Source: Flagellimonas hadalis (GTDB taxonomy: Bacteria; Bacteroidota; Bacteroidia; Flavobacteriales; Flavobacteriaceae). Taken from it: 64,000 nt of DNA. The translations under genes were made by a program, and so were the position numbers. How positions within the stretch are numbered: the stretch's first letter is position 1; every line of letters begins with the position of its first letter. This document shows, piece after piece, positions 9,068-16,740 of this stretch. Under the pieces are notes generated by a model. The model had not been told where the DNA came from, searched no databases, and saw only the letters and a list, made by a program, of their open reading frames with translations. The stretch covers positions 205 to 64,204 of the forward strand of contig NZ_VNIK02000013.1 of assembly GCF_007785775.2 (NCBI RefSeq), read 5' to 3'.

Positions 9068-9937
9068 TTAGGATAGAACGGTCTTCAACTGGTTTCGGTA
9101 CTCGGATGGGTTCTGCCCGGTAAATGCCTTGAACGATTTGTTGAAGTGCGAAAAATTATTGAAACCACTGTCATAACATACTTGGGTGATGCTGATGGGC
9201 TGTTCGGCCAATAGTTTCGAAGCGTGCACCAAACGGTATTCGTTCACGAACTGGGTAAAGGTTTTGTTGGTGATCTTTTTGAAGTACCTACAGAATGAGG
9301 GGACCGTCATGCTCACCATGTCCGCAATTTCATCCAGACTGATGTCCTCTTTGAAATGGGCCTTCACGTGGTTGAACACAATATTGATACGATCGTTGTC
9401 CTTCACCTCGGTCTCCAGGGAAAAGCCTTCTGCGTTCAAAACATTCATTTCGTTGGAAGTGGCCAAGATGTTCAAAATGTTGAGGATGGACAATAGCCTT
9501 TGGAAATCGGTCTGGTATTCCAAGATCTCCATTTTTTCACCGACCTTCATCTTGGTCTTTCCCGAAAAGGCAATGCCGCCTTTGGCGACTTCGAACAATT
9601 TTTGGATGTTCTTCATTTCCGGGATGTTGAAAAAATCACTGCCCAGAAAATCGGCCTTCATCTGTACCAAGGTCTCACTTTTGTTACCGGTAAGCTTATC
9701 GGTGAACCCGCAGTGGGGCAAGTTGGAACCGATAAGGATAAGGTCTCCGTTCCTAAAATAGGAAACATGGCTGCCTATCTGGCGTTTGCCAGACCCCCCG
9801 TTCACATACACCAGCTCCAGTTCAGGGTGGTAGTGCCAGCCATTGTTCTTGTTCTCGTTGCTTTCATTGAACTTCTGAAAAGTGAACGAGTGGCCAAAAC
9901 TAGGTGCAATGGATTCAAAAGCAGGTTTTTGGGTCAT
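9068..9937 (-). CDS. AraC family transcriptional regulator with cupin sensor domain
   Basis: The 289-aa protein has an N-terminal cupin fold (residues 20-110) with W-H-Y-H-P-E-L-E-L-V-Y-V and a P-H pair near residue 75, which binds small ligands such as sugars in this family. The C-terminal 100 residues form the double helix-turn-helix, with D-E-I-A-D-M-V in the first and Q-V-C-Y-D-S-G-F-N-N-F-S-H-F-N-K-S-F-K in the second, ending Q-N-P-S-E-Y-R. I chose ATG 9937 (M-T-Q-K-P-A); the longer frame up to 10009 adds a poor leader. The sequence does not say what it regulates: neighbours are the nuclease (convergent) and a small secreted protein (divergent). Confidence 0.9.
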   Translation of the reverse strand: MTQKPAFESIAPSFGHSFTFQKFNESNENKNNGWHYHPELELVYVNGGSGKRQIGSHVSYFRNGDLILIGSNLPHCGFTDKLTGNKSETLVQMKADFLGSDFFNIPEMKNIQKLFEVAKGGIAFSGKTKMKVGEKMEILEYQTDFQRLLSILNILNILATSNEMNVLNAEGFSLETEVKDNDRINIVFNHVKAHFKEDISLDEIADMVSMTVPSFCRYFKKITNKTFTQFVNEYRLVHASKLLAEQPISITQVCYDSGFNNFSHFNKSFKAFTGQNPSEYRNQLKTVLS

Positions 9938-10113
9938 GTATGCCAAATTTTGTTCTGTACTATAAAGGTATATCGATGTTGGTCGAACACTTATCTGCAA
10001 AATTACCAAAAAGATGTGCTATTTTATCATTAATAAAAGGTTAATATCCACGCCATGTTAAAATTGCATATAAACTGGAAAACATGGTGGTGTTCCTGTC
10101 CTATATTGCGCCA

Positions 10114-10121
10114 TACATTTG
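10114..10121 (+). promoter_or_regulatory. Possible -7 element (TACATTTG) of the small secreted protein gene
   Basis: TACATTTG matches the Bacteroidota -7 consensus TAnnTTTG and would place the transcript start about 20 nt before the ATG at 10150. No clear TTTG -33 box stands at the expected distance, so the call is weak. Confidence 0.35.
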
Positions 10122-10149
10122 TATCATCATCCTAAAAAAACAAAGTGTT

Positions 10150-10530
10150 ATGAAAGCAGTAGTAAAAAACCTAACAGTAGTAGCGGTCCTTTTGGTATCT
10201 GCCATGGGATTGGCTAACGGAACAGCAACCGATTTTGGTAAGAAAGTAACTGCCAAGAGCGAAGTGGAGAAAAGCATTATCAATATAGAGTTGGACCCCG
10301 TGTTCGTGAAAAAAGGTCAGAAAGTGATGATGAACCTTTTGAACATTTCACAGGACAAAGTGACCCTAAAGGTGTATGACAGCCAGGACAGGCTTGTGTA
10401 CAACGAATCCATCAGCGGTCAACTTGTTGTGGAAAAGGCGTTCAACTTTGAGAAAGCTTTTGAAGATAAATACACCATCGTAGTCTCCGATAAAAACGGT
10501 ACCTACAAAGAGACTATGGAAGTAAGATAG
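10150..10530 (+). CDS. Small secreted protein of unknown function
   Basis: The 126-aa protein has a clear signal peptide (K-A-V-V-K-N-L-T-V-V-A-V-L-L-V-S-A-M-G-L-A, cleaved near residue 21-23). The mature part is about 100 residues with alternating hydrophobic/polar strands (V-T-L-K-V-Y-D-S-Q-D-R-L-V-Y-N-E-S) and a closing Y-T-I-V-V-S-D-K-N-G-T-Y, like a single Ig-like or T9SS-CTD-type beta-sandwich. I do not recognise a named family. ATG 10150 is preferred over the upstream 10084, which would add a second hydrophobic stretch. A strong terminator follows within 30 nt, so it is transcribed alone. Confidence 0.75.
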   Translation: MKAVVKNLTVVAVLLVSAMGLANGTATDFGKKVTAKSEVEKSIINIELDPVFVKKGQKVMMNLLNISQDKVTLKVYDSQDRLVYNESISGQLVVEKAFNFEKAFEDKYTIVVSDKNGTYKETMEVR

Positions 10531-10556
10531 TTTGTTTAGTTAATTTTTATGTGCAC

Positions 10557-10582
10557 GGGGGGTCGAAAGGCCCCCTTTTTTT
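10557..10582 (+). terminator. Rho-independent terminator
   Basis: The stem GGGGGTC / GGCCCCC with a GAAA tetraloop is followed by seven T. It ends the small secreted protein transcript and lies directly against the stop of the convergent MOSC gene. Confidence 0.88.
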
Positions 10583-11213
10583 ATGCCCACTTTTTTAACC
10601 GTTCCCTTTTTCCGGGAGGCAAAGCCTCATTGTCTATGGCCCACTGCAAAAGTGTTTTGTCCTTTTCCTTGGCAAAGAGCAGTTGGTAAAATTGTTGGGT
10701 GGTCAATGGGTTTTTGGATTCTTCCACCAGTTCCATCCCATCACCAACGGACACTTTCCCGGTTTCCACAATACGGAGATAGGTACCCGGCCAGCCGTGG
10801 TCTATAAAAGCTTTCAATATATTCTGGTCACCAAACCGAATGCCCAATTTGTAGCAAGGTTCCCTAGGTTGGCTGATCTGCACCAGTGCCGACCCCAATC
10901 TATAGATGCTGCCTATCCTGATTTGGGACTCGTCCAGCCCTTCCACGGTCAGGTTTTCGCCGAACATGCCCCAGTTCCAATCCAGATGGGGGTATTTTTC
11001 CCGCCAGTACGGATAGTGGTCGGAAGCGAAGAGGTAGCATGCCTTGTATTCCCCTCCATGTACCTTTCTGTCGGCAACGGTATCGCCCTTAACTTCTTCC
11101 ACATCCAGAAACAGCGGTTCCTGTACCGGAAATTTGTAGATGCCCGTAGTGGTTTCCTTGCCGTTCCAAGTTATTTGGGTCGGGCGGCCTATGTTGGTAG
11201 AGATGATTTTCAT
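10581..11213 (-). CDS. MOSC domain-containing protein
   Basis: The 210-aa protein matches stand-alone MOSC proteins of the YiiM type. It has V-H-G-G-E-Y-K-A-C-Y near residue 53 and F-G-E-N-L-T-V-E-G-L near 85. R-E-P-C-Y-K-L-G with the conserved cysteine is at about 118-125, and W-P-G-T-Y-L-R near 140. MOSC domains handle molybdenum cofactor sulfur; YiiM-like proteins reduce N-hydroxylated substrates such as 6-hydroxylaminopurine. The substrate here is unknown. The first ATG at 11213 gives a normal N-terminus. No molybdenum genes are nearby. Confidence 0.88.
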   Translation of the reverse strand: MKIISTNIGRPTQITWNGKETTTGIYKFPVQEPLFLDVEEVKGDTVADRKVHGGEYKACYLFASDHYPYWREKYPHLDWNWGMFGENLTVEGLDESQIRIGSIYRLGSALVQISQPREPCYKLGIRFGDQNILKAFIDHGWPGTYLRIVETGKVSVGDGMELVEESKNPLTTQQFYQLLFAKEKDKTLLQWAIDNEALPPGKRERLKKWA

Positions 11214-11224
11214 CCTACCAAGAT

Positions 11225-11252
11225 AAAAAAACCACTGCTTTTGGCAGTGGTC
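11225..11252 (-). terminator. Rho-independent terminator of the DUF6249 gene
   Basis: Read on the minus strand, ACCACTGC / GCAGTGGT forms an 8-bp perfect stem with a CAAAA loop followed by six T. It lies about 30 nt past the stop of the DUF6249 gene and just before the MOSC start. Confidence 0.82.
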
Positions 11253-11280
11253 CTTTCATTTGTTTTTAATGGGGCCCTTC

Positions 11281-11631
11281 TTATTGCTTTTCCAAGCGCC
11301 TGGTCATGGTAAAACCTACCAAAAGCCCCACGCCCGCCAAAGTGAAGATGGTACCGGGGTACGCTACTTCATCATCCATCCCAAGATTGTACACCAAGAT
11401 GGAAGCCACGAAAATGGCCAATCCAATACCGATGAGCAATAATGAAATGTTGAGGATGATGATTTTCCAGAAGGGTGCTGCACCCTCGCGTCTGCCCTTG
11501 ACAAAAATACTGGCGTCCGCTCCTTTTTCTATCAAGGCAAGGCGCTCTTTGTTCCTGGTTGAAAAATAGAGGTAGGCAATGGCAAAAATGACCCCAAAAA
11601 TAATAGGTATGATAATTACTTCAGATCCCAT
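11281..11631 (-). CDS. DUF6249-type small membrane protein
   Basis: The 116-aa protein has three predicted membrane helices (about residues 3-22, 57-80 and 90-108). A conserved-looking cytoplasmic segment, R-N-K-E-R-L-A-L-I-E-K-G, between helices one and two is the signature I associate with DUF6249. Function is unknown. It is divergent from the ECF sigma gene at 11766 and separated by 134 nt that carry a TGTAACC-N16-CGTC element facing this gene and a second facing the sigma gene. That suggests it is a direct target of the sigma factor and perhaps part of an envelope-stress response. It ends in its own terminator. Confidence 0.75.
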   Translation of the reverse strand: MGSEVIIIPIIFGVIFAIAYLYFSTRNKERLALIEKGADASIFVKGRREGAAPFWKIIILNISLLLIGIGLAIFVASILVYNLGMDDEVAYPGTIFTLAGVGLLVGFTMTRRLEKQ

Positions 11632-11678
11632 AACAGTTCGTTTTTAATGATTAAAATTATTTGCTTTTCATATCGTAT

Positions 11679-11705
11679 GACGACAGGTTTTAGATGCAGG
11701 TTACA
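11679..11705 (-). promoter_or_regulatory. Candidate ECF sigma promoter facing the DUF6249 gene
   Basis: On the minus strand the sequence reads TGTAACC, 16 nt, CGTC. AAC in the -35 box and CGTC in the -10 box are the classic ECF-sigma signature. The predicted start is about 40 nt before the ATG at 11631. A copy with the same boxes and spacing faces the opposite way 25 nt further on. Confidence 0.6.
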
Positions 11706-11729
11706 TAATTTTATAAAATATGTAATCTG

Positions 11730-11756
11730 TGTAACCCAACCCCGTGTTTCGTCGTC
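11730..11756 (+). promoter_or_regulatory. Candidate autoregulatory ECF promoter of the sigma gene
   Basis: The sequence reads TGTAACC, 16 nt, CGTC. A second CGTC three bases earlier would give a 13-nt spacer. The inferred start falls at or within a few bases of the ATG at 11766, so the transcript would be nearly leaderless. Autoregulation is typical of ECF sigma genes. Confidence 0.6.
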
Positions 11757-11765
11757 CAATGTGCA

Positions 11766-12344
11766 ATGCTGACCACTAACGAAAAAGAACTGATCAAGAA
11801 AATAAGCAACGGAAACACCGTGGCGTTCTCTGATTTGGTGGACGGTCATAAGGACCTGGTCTATACCTTGTGCATACGGATGTTGGGCAATCGGGAAGAC
11901 GCAGAGGAAGTATCACAGGATGTTTTTATCAAAGTGTTCACAGCTTTGCGTACCTTTAAAGGAGATTCCAAATTGTCCACATGGATCTATAGGATAGCCT
12001 ATAACGCCTGTTTGGACCGCTTGAAAAAGAGCAAAAAGGAACGGATGCGCGTGGAAGTGGACCATTTGAAGAGCGCGGCATTTTCCGTGATGGACAATGC
12101 ATTGGACAGGATGGTGCGGGAGGAGAGGTCGGTATTGATCAATTCCTGTTTGGCAGCATTGCCGGCCGAGGATGCAAGCATCCTGACGCTTTTTTATTTT
12201 GAGGAAAAGAACCTCTTGGAAATGGAAAAGGTATTGGACCTTTCCGCGAACACCATCAAGGTGAGATTGTTCAGGGCCAGAAAGAAACTGGCTGCTATCA
12301 TGGAAAATAAATTTGACAAAGAAACAGTGGGAAGCAATGGATAA
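11766..12344 (+). CDS. ECF-type RNA polymerase sigma factor (sigma-70 family)
   Basis: The 192-aa protein has a sigma region 2 at about residues 22-90 (D-L-V-Y-T-L-C-I-R-M-L-G-N-R-E-D-A-E-E-V-S-Q-D-V-F and S-T-W-I-Y-R-I-A-Y-N). It has a region 4 helix-turn-helix at about 125-175 (E-M-E-K-V-L-D-L-S-A-N-T-I-K-V-R-L-F-R-A-R). There is no region 3, as expected for ECF factors. ATG 11766 is the only start that keeps region 2 complete. The next gene overlaps its end by 8 nt and encodes a small membrane protein that may hold the sigma factor inactive. The divergent promoter region suggests that it drives its own gene and the DUF6249 gene. Confidence 0.92.
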   Translation: MLTTNEKELIKKISNGNTVAFSDLVDGHKDLVYTLCIRMLGNREDAEEVSQDVFIKVFTALRTFKGDSKLSTWIYRIAYNACLDRLKKSKKERMRVEVDHLKSAAFSVMDNALDRMVREERSVLINSCLAALPAEDASILTLFYFEEKNLLEMEKVLDLSANTIKVRLFRARKKLAAIMENKFDKETVGSNG

Positions 12345-12753
12345 GCACGAAGAAAAAGAATTGGAAGCATTTGTGGACAAGATCATGGCAGAAGCTCCTT
12401 TGGAGTCGCCCTCCGCGGACTTTACCAAGAACCTTGTGCAACGCATAGAAGCCACACAACACAAAGAGGTATATCAATATAAACCCATAGTGCCCAGGCA
12501 AGTACTCGTCCTTCTTTTTATTGGATTGTTGACCTTGACTTTCTATCTCATTGCCCAATACGGTCTGGAAAGTGATGGCGGATGGTTCGGAAACGTATCC
12601 GTGGAACCTGTTTTTGACAACATTTGGGGCTGGTTGGAAAATTATACCTCATCCAAAATTTTGATGTATGCCGTATTGCTCTTTGGGCTGTTGTTCTTTG
12701 TACAGGTGCCCTTGTTGAAGAAACAACTGGACCGCAACGTGATGCTAGAGTGA
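12337..12753 (+). CDS. Small membrane protein, candidate anti-sigma factor
   Basis: The 138-aa protein begins with a charged, helical cytoplasmic part (residues 1-48, including a F-V-D-K-I-M-A-E-A-P-L segment). It then has a membrane helix at about 51-70, a roughly 30-residue outside loop rich in Trp and Gly, and a second helix at about 98-118. The ATG at 12337 overlaps the sigma stop by 8 nt, which indicates translational coupling; a TTG at 12313 is a less likely start. Position and topology fit an anti-sigma factor for the ECF protein, but I see no zinc-binding HxxxCxxC (ZAS) motif, so this is inference from context. It converges on and overlaps the DoxX gene by 9 nt. Confidence 0.7.
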   Translation: MDKHEEKELEAFVDKIMAEAPLESPSADFTKNLVQRIEATQHKEVYQYKPIVPRQVLVLLFIGLLTLTFYLIAQYGLESDGGWFGNVSVEPVFDNIWGWLENYTSSKILMYAVLLFGLLFFVQVPLLKKQLDRNVMLE

Positions 12754-13098
12754 GTAGGAGTAGGCCCAGTACATCAATGCGAACTGTAAGGGTATTCTAA
12801 GGACCAAGGCCCATTTGGGCAGACCTGCTGCGGCCTTTTCATTGGAGAGCATGTAAAAATGGACGGGCAGAAAAACAGCAAGCATCAAAATGATGCCAAA
12901 AGCGCTGAGTTTTTGTGTTGCCTCAAAGCATAGACCGATTCCCAAAATAATTTCGGCCATCCCGCTCAAGAACACCAACAACTTGTGGTAAGGGAGGTAT
13001 CTTGGCATGATGCGCAGGTATATCTTCGGTTTAATGAAGTGCATGGTGCCCGCAAGAATGTACAGGCCTGCCATCAAGTAAAGGTGCCATGGTGCCAT
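12745..13098 (-). CDS. DoxX family membrane protein
   Basis: The 117-aa protein has four predicted membrane helices and the DoxX features L-Y-I-L-A-G-x-x-H-F in helix one and G-M-A-E-I-I-L-G-I-G-L in helix two. DoxX-like proteins are found with respiratory or redox enzymes, but for this short form no reaction is known. It starts 3 nt after the stop of the upstream 445-aa membrane protein gene, so the two are almost certainly cotranscribed. Its last codons overlap the 3' end of the candidate anti-sigma gene on the other strand. Confidence 0.82.
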   Translation of the reverse strand: MAPWHLYLMAGLYILAGTMHFIKPKIYLRIMPRYLPYHKLLVFLSGMAEIILGIGLCFEATQKLSAFGIILMLAVFLPVHFYMLSNEKAAAGLPKWALVLRIPLQFALMYWAYSYSL

Positions 13099-13101
13099 AG
13101 A

Positions 13102-14439
13102 TCAATCCTTAAATTTCCAAAAAGGGACCACAGACTCCGTCAAGGTGACAATCTCGCCCTTATCTTTTCGTTTCCTTTTGAGTTTGAGGAGGTGTTTGCC
13201 CTCTTCCAGGTCCGATATTTTGAGGAAGGTCTCAAACCCAAGAACATTGTTGAGACCCGTGGTCAGGATGAAATCCCCATCCATTTGCAAGGTATCTATT
13301 TCGAAAGAATAGACATCGTTGAAGGTCCTCAAGTATATTTTTCGGATACTGTCCTTTTGTTGTTTCGTGGTGATTTCATCACTCCAGTTGGTAGTGATCT
13401 GGATGTTCGAGCTAAGGCCCCTTCTGTCTTTTTTGGGTTTGAGCGAATCATTGAAAATAAAGATACGCTCCTCGATATGTTCCGAGAACGGGACAAAAAT
13501 GTTCAAGTAGGATTTGGTGGTCACTTTGGAAGGAATGATCATGGTACCCGGAAAATCCCCATCATCGATCAGCATGTCCCCATAATTCTCCTTATTGGCA
13601 AAAGTGCCGGATGAGTTCAAGTCTTTTTCCAGATAGTTGGAATGGCGGTACTCCAAACTGGTGATGACCAATATCAGAATATATATCGGTGCCAAAAAGA
13701 GGGTCAACCGCTTGCCAAAACGATGGTCCAGAAAATTATAGACCAAAGGTCTATACAGAAATGAGAGGGTCAAAAAACTGAATACCCAATAGATGGGAAA
13801 ATAGATTTTGGATACCCACTTGTTCCGTTTGAGCAGTCCTTGGGTCAAAAAATCGATAAAGGTGAGGAACATTCCCACGATGATGAACACAATGAGGATG
13901 GAACCCACAATGCTTCCCAACTGTTCCGGCAACCATTCGCCCTGAATGATGAAAGTGGCCACCACTACAATCGAAATGATGATCATGGTCATGGCCAGCA
14001 CATAGAAGATCAGCAAAAAGGAAATGGCAAAGAGCACACTACAATAGTTCTCCAGATTGGCGATATATCGGTCAAAGGAAACAATCCTCTTCTTCAGGTA
14101 GTTGGTGAACAGTTCGGAATACCTCAGTTTTTCGAACTCAATGTCACCCGACACATACCGAAGCCCGAGGGCACCGATCCATAATCCCCTAAGGATGACA
14201 TGCAGCAACAAGTTGAACAGGAGTATGGAACTTGCAATGTGCAGGATGAAATAGGCAACAAACCGATAGATGTGTTGTTCGTTCTCGGCATTGACCATCT
14301 CTATACGAAGCGGTTCGTAGGCCGTGAACAGTCCAAAAATGGAGAATCCGGAAATGATGAGTTCCAATTCCCAGCTTTGCTGTTGAAGGGAATCCAACAA
14401 TTTTTTGAAGGACGGACTCTTGTAGTCGTTATGGTCCAC
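13102..14439 (-). CDS. Multi-pass membrane protein of unknown function
   Basis: The 445-aa protein has about six to seven hydrophobic segments in its first 265 residues (around 28-45, 60-90, 130-165, 170-200, 215-235 and 243-262). A C-terminal soluble domain of about 180 residues, probably periplasmic, has beta-strand patterns (I-F-I-F-N-D-S-L-K-P-K and L-L-K-L-K-R-K-R-K). I do not recognise the family. It lies just upstream of DoxX (3 nt) and downstream of htpG, from which it is separated by a terminator, so it heads its own two-gene operon. Codon use is like that of its neighbours. Confidence 0.72.
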   Translation of the reverse strand: MDHNDYKSPSFKKLLDSLQQQSWELELIISGFSIFGLFTAYEPLRIEMVNAENEQHIYRFVAYFILHIASSILLFNLLLHVILRGLWIGALGLRYVSGDIEFEKLRYSELFTNYLKKRIVSFDRYIANLENYCSVLFAISFLLIFYVLAMTMIIISIVVVATFIIQGEWLPEQLGSIVGSILIVFIIVGMFLTFIDFLTQGLLKRNKWVSKIYFPIYWVFSFLTLSFLYRPLVYNFLDHRFGKRLTLFLAPIYILILVITSLEYRHSNYLEKDLNSSGTFANKENYGDMLIDDGDFPGTMIIPSKVTTKSYLNIFVPFSEHIEERIFIFNDSLKPKKDRRGLSSNIQITTNWSDEITTKQQKDSIRKIYLRTFNDVYSFEIDTLQMDGDFILTTGLNNVLGFETFLKISDLEEGKHLLKLKRKRKDKGEIVTLTESVVPFWKFKD

Positions 14440-14481
14440 GGTTTGGTCGATTGATTGTTGGAACCAATATAGTCATTAAAA

Positions 14482-14510
14482 CGAAAAACCGCTCAAAATG
14501 AGCGGTTTTG
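14482..14510 (-). terminator. Rho-independent terminator of htpG
   Basis: The stem AAAACCGCTC / GAGCGGTTTT with an AAAAT loop is flanked by A-rich and T-rich tracts on both sides, so it can work both ways. It lies about 30 nt past the htpG stop on the minus strand. Confidence 0.85.
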
Positions 14511-14537
14511 TATCAATTGGAAATCAAAGTAGATGTG

Positions 14538-16424
14538 CTACTTGATCATCTCGTAGCTACGGGCAATGAATTTGGTCAGTTCCTCACCTTTTAGCAATCC
14601 CTTGGACAATCGGGCCAAATCCAAGGATTGGTTGATCAACCGCTCCCGCTTTTTGTCCGTCTTGGTGTTCAAGATCTCGCCCACCAGCTCATGGTTGGTG
14701 TTCACTATGAGGTTGTACATATCGGGCATATTGCCCATTCCGAACATGCCACCGCCACCAGTGCGCTGCATTTCCTTCATTCTTCGCATAAATTCGGGCT
14801 CCGTGATGATGAAAGGGGATGCGGTACTGTCCATGGCCTCCAATTGGATGGTGTAGCCCTTGTCAGCAATGGCGTTTTCCAGACTGGTCTTCAACTGGTC
14901 TTTTTCCTCATCGGAAAGTTTGGAAATGGCCGTGTCCTCTTTTTTGATGAGGTTATCGATGTGGTCAGCATCCACTCGAACAAAAGAAACCTTCTCCTTG
15001 GAGGTCTCCAATTTTTGCAAAAGGTGCGGAACAATGGGCGAATCCATCAAAAGCACCTCATAGCCCTTGGTCTTGGCCGCCTCGATGTAGCTGTGCTGTG
15101 CCTCTTTGTCCGAAGCATAGAGTACCACCAGCGTGCCGTCCTTATCAGTTTGGGTATCCTTGATCTTGGCCTCCAGTTCCTCGAAGGTGTGATAGGATCC
15201 ATCCACGGTGGGGAACAGGGCAAATTTTTCAGCTTTCTCAAAGAATTTCTCCTCGGTGAGCATTCCGTACTCGATCACCACTTTGATATCGTTCCACTTT
15301 TGCTCAAAATCCTCCCGGTTGTTCTTGAAGAGGGAACTCAATTTGTCTGCAACCTTTCGGGTGATGTAGGATGAAATTTTCTTCACCGCGCCATCTGCCT
15401 GAAGATAGGACCTGGACACGTTCAATGGAATATCGGGCGAATCGATTACCCCGCGGAGCATGGTCAGGAACTCTGGGACTATACCTTCCACATTGTCCGT
15501 TACGAACACTTGGTTTTGGTACAATTGTATCCTGTCCTTTTGGATGTTGAGGTCGTTGCTCAATTTCGGAAAGTATAGGATACCCGTCAGGTTGAAGGGA
15601 TAGTCCACGTTGAGATGGATGTGGAAAAGCGGTTCCTCGAACTGCATAGGGTAGAGTTCCCTGTAAAAACTCTTATAATCTTCGTCCTTCAGGTCGGTAG
15701 GCTGTTTGGTCCAGGCCGGTTCTGGATTGTTGATGATGTTGTCCACCTCTTGGGTCGGGGCCGGTTCGTCTTCCTTGGCCCCTTCCGGTTTGGGCAGGGT
15801 CTCTTTTTTGGTGCCGAATTTGATCGGGATGGGCATGAACTTGTTGTACTTCACCAGAAGTCCACGGATTTTGGAATCTTCCAAAAACTCTGTGGAATCA
15901 TCGGCCACATGGAGAATGATCTCCGTTCCTCGTTCCTTTTTATCGGCACTTTCCAAGGTAAATTCGGGCGATCCGTCGCAGATCCAATGTACGGCCGGTT
16001 CGTCCTTGAAGCTCTTGGTGATGATCTCCACCTTTTCGGCCACCATGAAAGCGGAATAGAAACCAAGACCAAAATGACCTATGATGCCTGCTTCCTTGCC
16101 AGCGTCCTTGTATTTGTCCAAGAATTCCTCGGCACCCGAGAAAGCAACTTCGTTAATGTATTTTTTGACCTCGTCCTCGGTCATCCCGATACCTTGGTCA
16201 ATAATATGGATGCGTTTTTGGTCCTTGTCCACTTTCACCTCTATGATAGGGTTTCCATATTCCACCTTGGCTTCGCCGATTGAGGTCAAGTGTTTTAGTT
16301 TTAAGGTTGCATCCGTAGCGTTGGAAATAAGCTCCCTTAGAAAGATTTCGTGGTCACTGTACAGAAACTTTTTGATCAAGGGAAAAATGTTCTCTACCGA
16401 AACATTGATTTTACCTGTAGCCAT
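14538..16424 (-). CDS. htpG: Molecular chaperone HtpG (Hsp90)
   Basis: The 628-aa protein is of normal HtpG length. GHKL ATP-binding motifs lie in the first 130 residues: E-L-I-S-N-A-T-D-A (NATDA where NASDA is usual), D-Q-G-I-G-M and G-H-F-G-L-G-F-Y-S-A-F. A charged linker near residues 212-245 (rich in E, P and A) resembles the eukaryotic Hsp90 linker and is longer than in E. coli HtpG. The C-terminal dimerisation domain ends with a helical segment without an MEEVD tail. It folds client proteins in the cytosol under stress. Upstream on its own strand lies a tandem TGTCAG repeat that may be a heat-shock or regulator site. Confidence 0.96.
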   Translation of the reverse strand: MATGKINVSVENIFPLIKKFLYSDHEIFLRELISNATDATLKLKHLTSIGEAKVEYGNPIIEVKVDKDQKRIHIIDQGIGMTEDEVKKYINEVAFSGAEEFLDKYKDAGKEAGIIGHFGLGFYSAFMVAEKVEIITKSFKDEPAVHWICDGSPEFTLESADKKERGTEIILHVADDSTEFLEDSKIRGLLVKYNKFMPIPIKFGTKKETLPKPEGAKEDEPAPTQEVDNIINNPEPAWTKQPTDLKDEDYKSFYRELYPMQFEEPLFHIHLNVDYPFNLTGILYFPKLSNDLNIQKDRIQLYQNQVFVTDNVEGIVPEFLTMLRGVIDSPDIPLNVSRSYLQADGAVKKISSYITRKVADKLSSLFKNNREDFEQKWNDIKVVIEYGMLTEEKFFEKAEKFALFPTVDGSYHTFEELEAKIKDTQTDKDGTLVVLYASDKEAQHSYIEAAKTKGYEVLLMDSPIVPHLLQKLETSKEKVSFVRVDADHIDNLIKKEDTAISKLSDEEKDQLKTSLENAIADKGYTIQLEAMDSTASPFIITEPEFMRRMKEMQRTGGGGMFGMGNMPDMYNLIVNTNHELVGEILNTKTDKKRERLINQSLDLARLSKGLLKGEELTKFIARSYEMIK

Positions 16425-16481
16425 CGTTTTTATTTTTTGTCTTTATCCCTTTCAGTCAAAAAAAATACCAGAACCCCAAAT

Positions 16482-16495
16482 CTGACAAACTGACA
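16482..16495 (-). promoter_or_regulatory. Tandem TGTCAG repeat upstream of htpG
   Basis: Read towards htpG the sequence is TGTCAGTTTGTCAG, two copies of TGTCAG with an 8-nt period, about 60 nt before the ATG. A TATTTTTT element follows 18 nt after the TTTG inside it, so it may overlap the -33 box. An inverted arrangement of the same TGTCAG word occurs upstream of the AGCS symporter gene at 55557-55579. Confidence 0.4.
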
Positions 16496-16656
16496 TTTGC
16501 CCCTTGTCGAGAATGGCAAATTTCAACTTTAACAAAATTTTGTTTATTCTTTTTGATTAAAAATTAAACAATATAGGTATATTTACAGTGTTATAGGAAA
16601 GATTGCTATGAGATAGTTTTACTATAACAATTTGTTTATTTATTGGTTAGGTTGTG

Positions 16657-16692
16657 GAAAATGCACTTTCGCCTGAAAGTGCATTTTCTTTA
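16657..16692 (+). terminator. Perfect 14-bp hairpin with T-tract ahead of the TetR gene
   Basis: GAAAATGCACTTTC and GAAAGTGCATTTTC pair perfectly over a GCCT loop, followed by TTTAA. No gene lies upstream on this strand: htpG is divergent and starts at 16424. It may be a leader attenuator or the end of a small RNA starting near 16550-16600. The remaining DNA from 16496 to 16656 is very AT-rich with no further coding potential. Confidence 0.6.
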
Positions 16693-16740
16693 AGTGGTTC
16701 CACCGGACAGCCCAACACACAAAATTTAATTTTCGGTAAA

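Noticed and set aside
14628..15374. Plus-strand open frame (248 codons) opposite htpG
   Set aside because: It is antisense to a highly conserved chaperone and shows no motif of its own.
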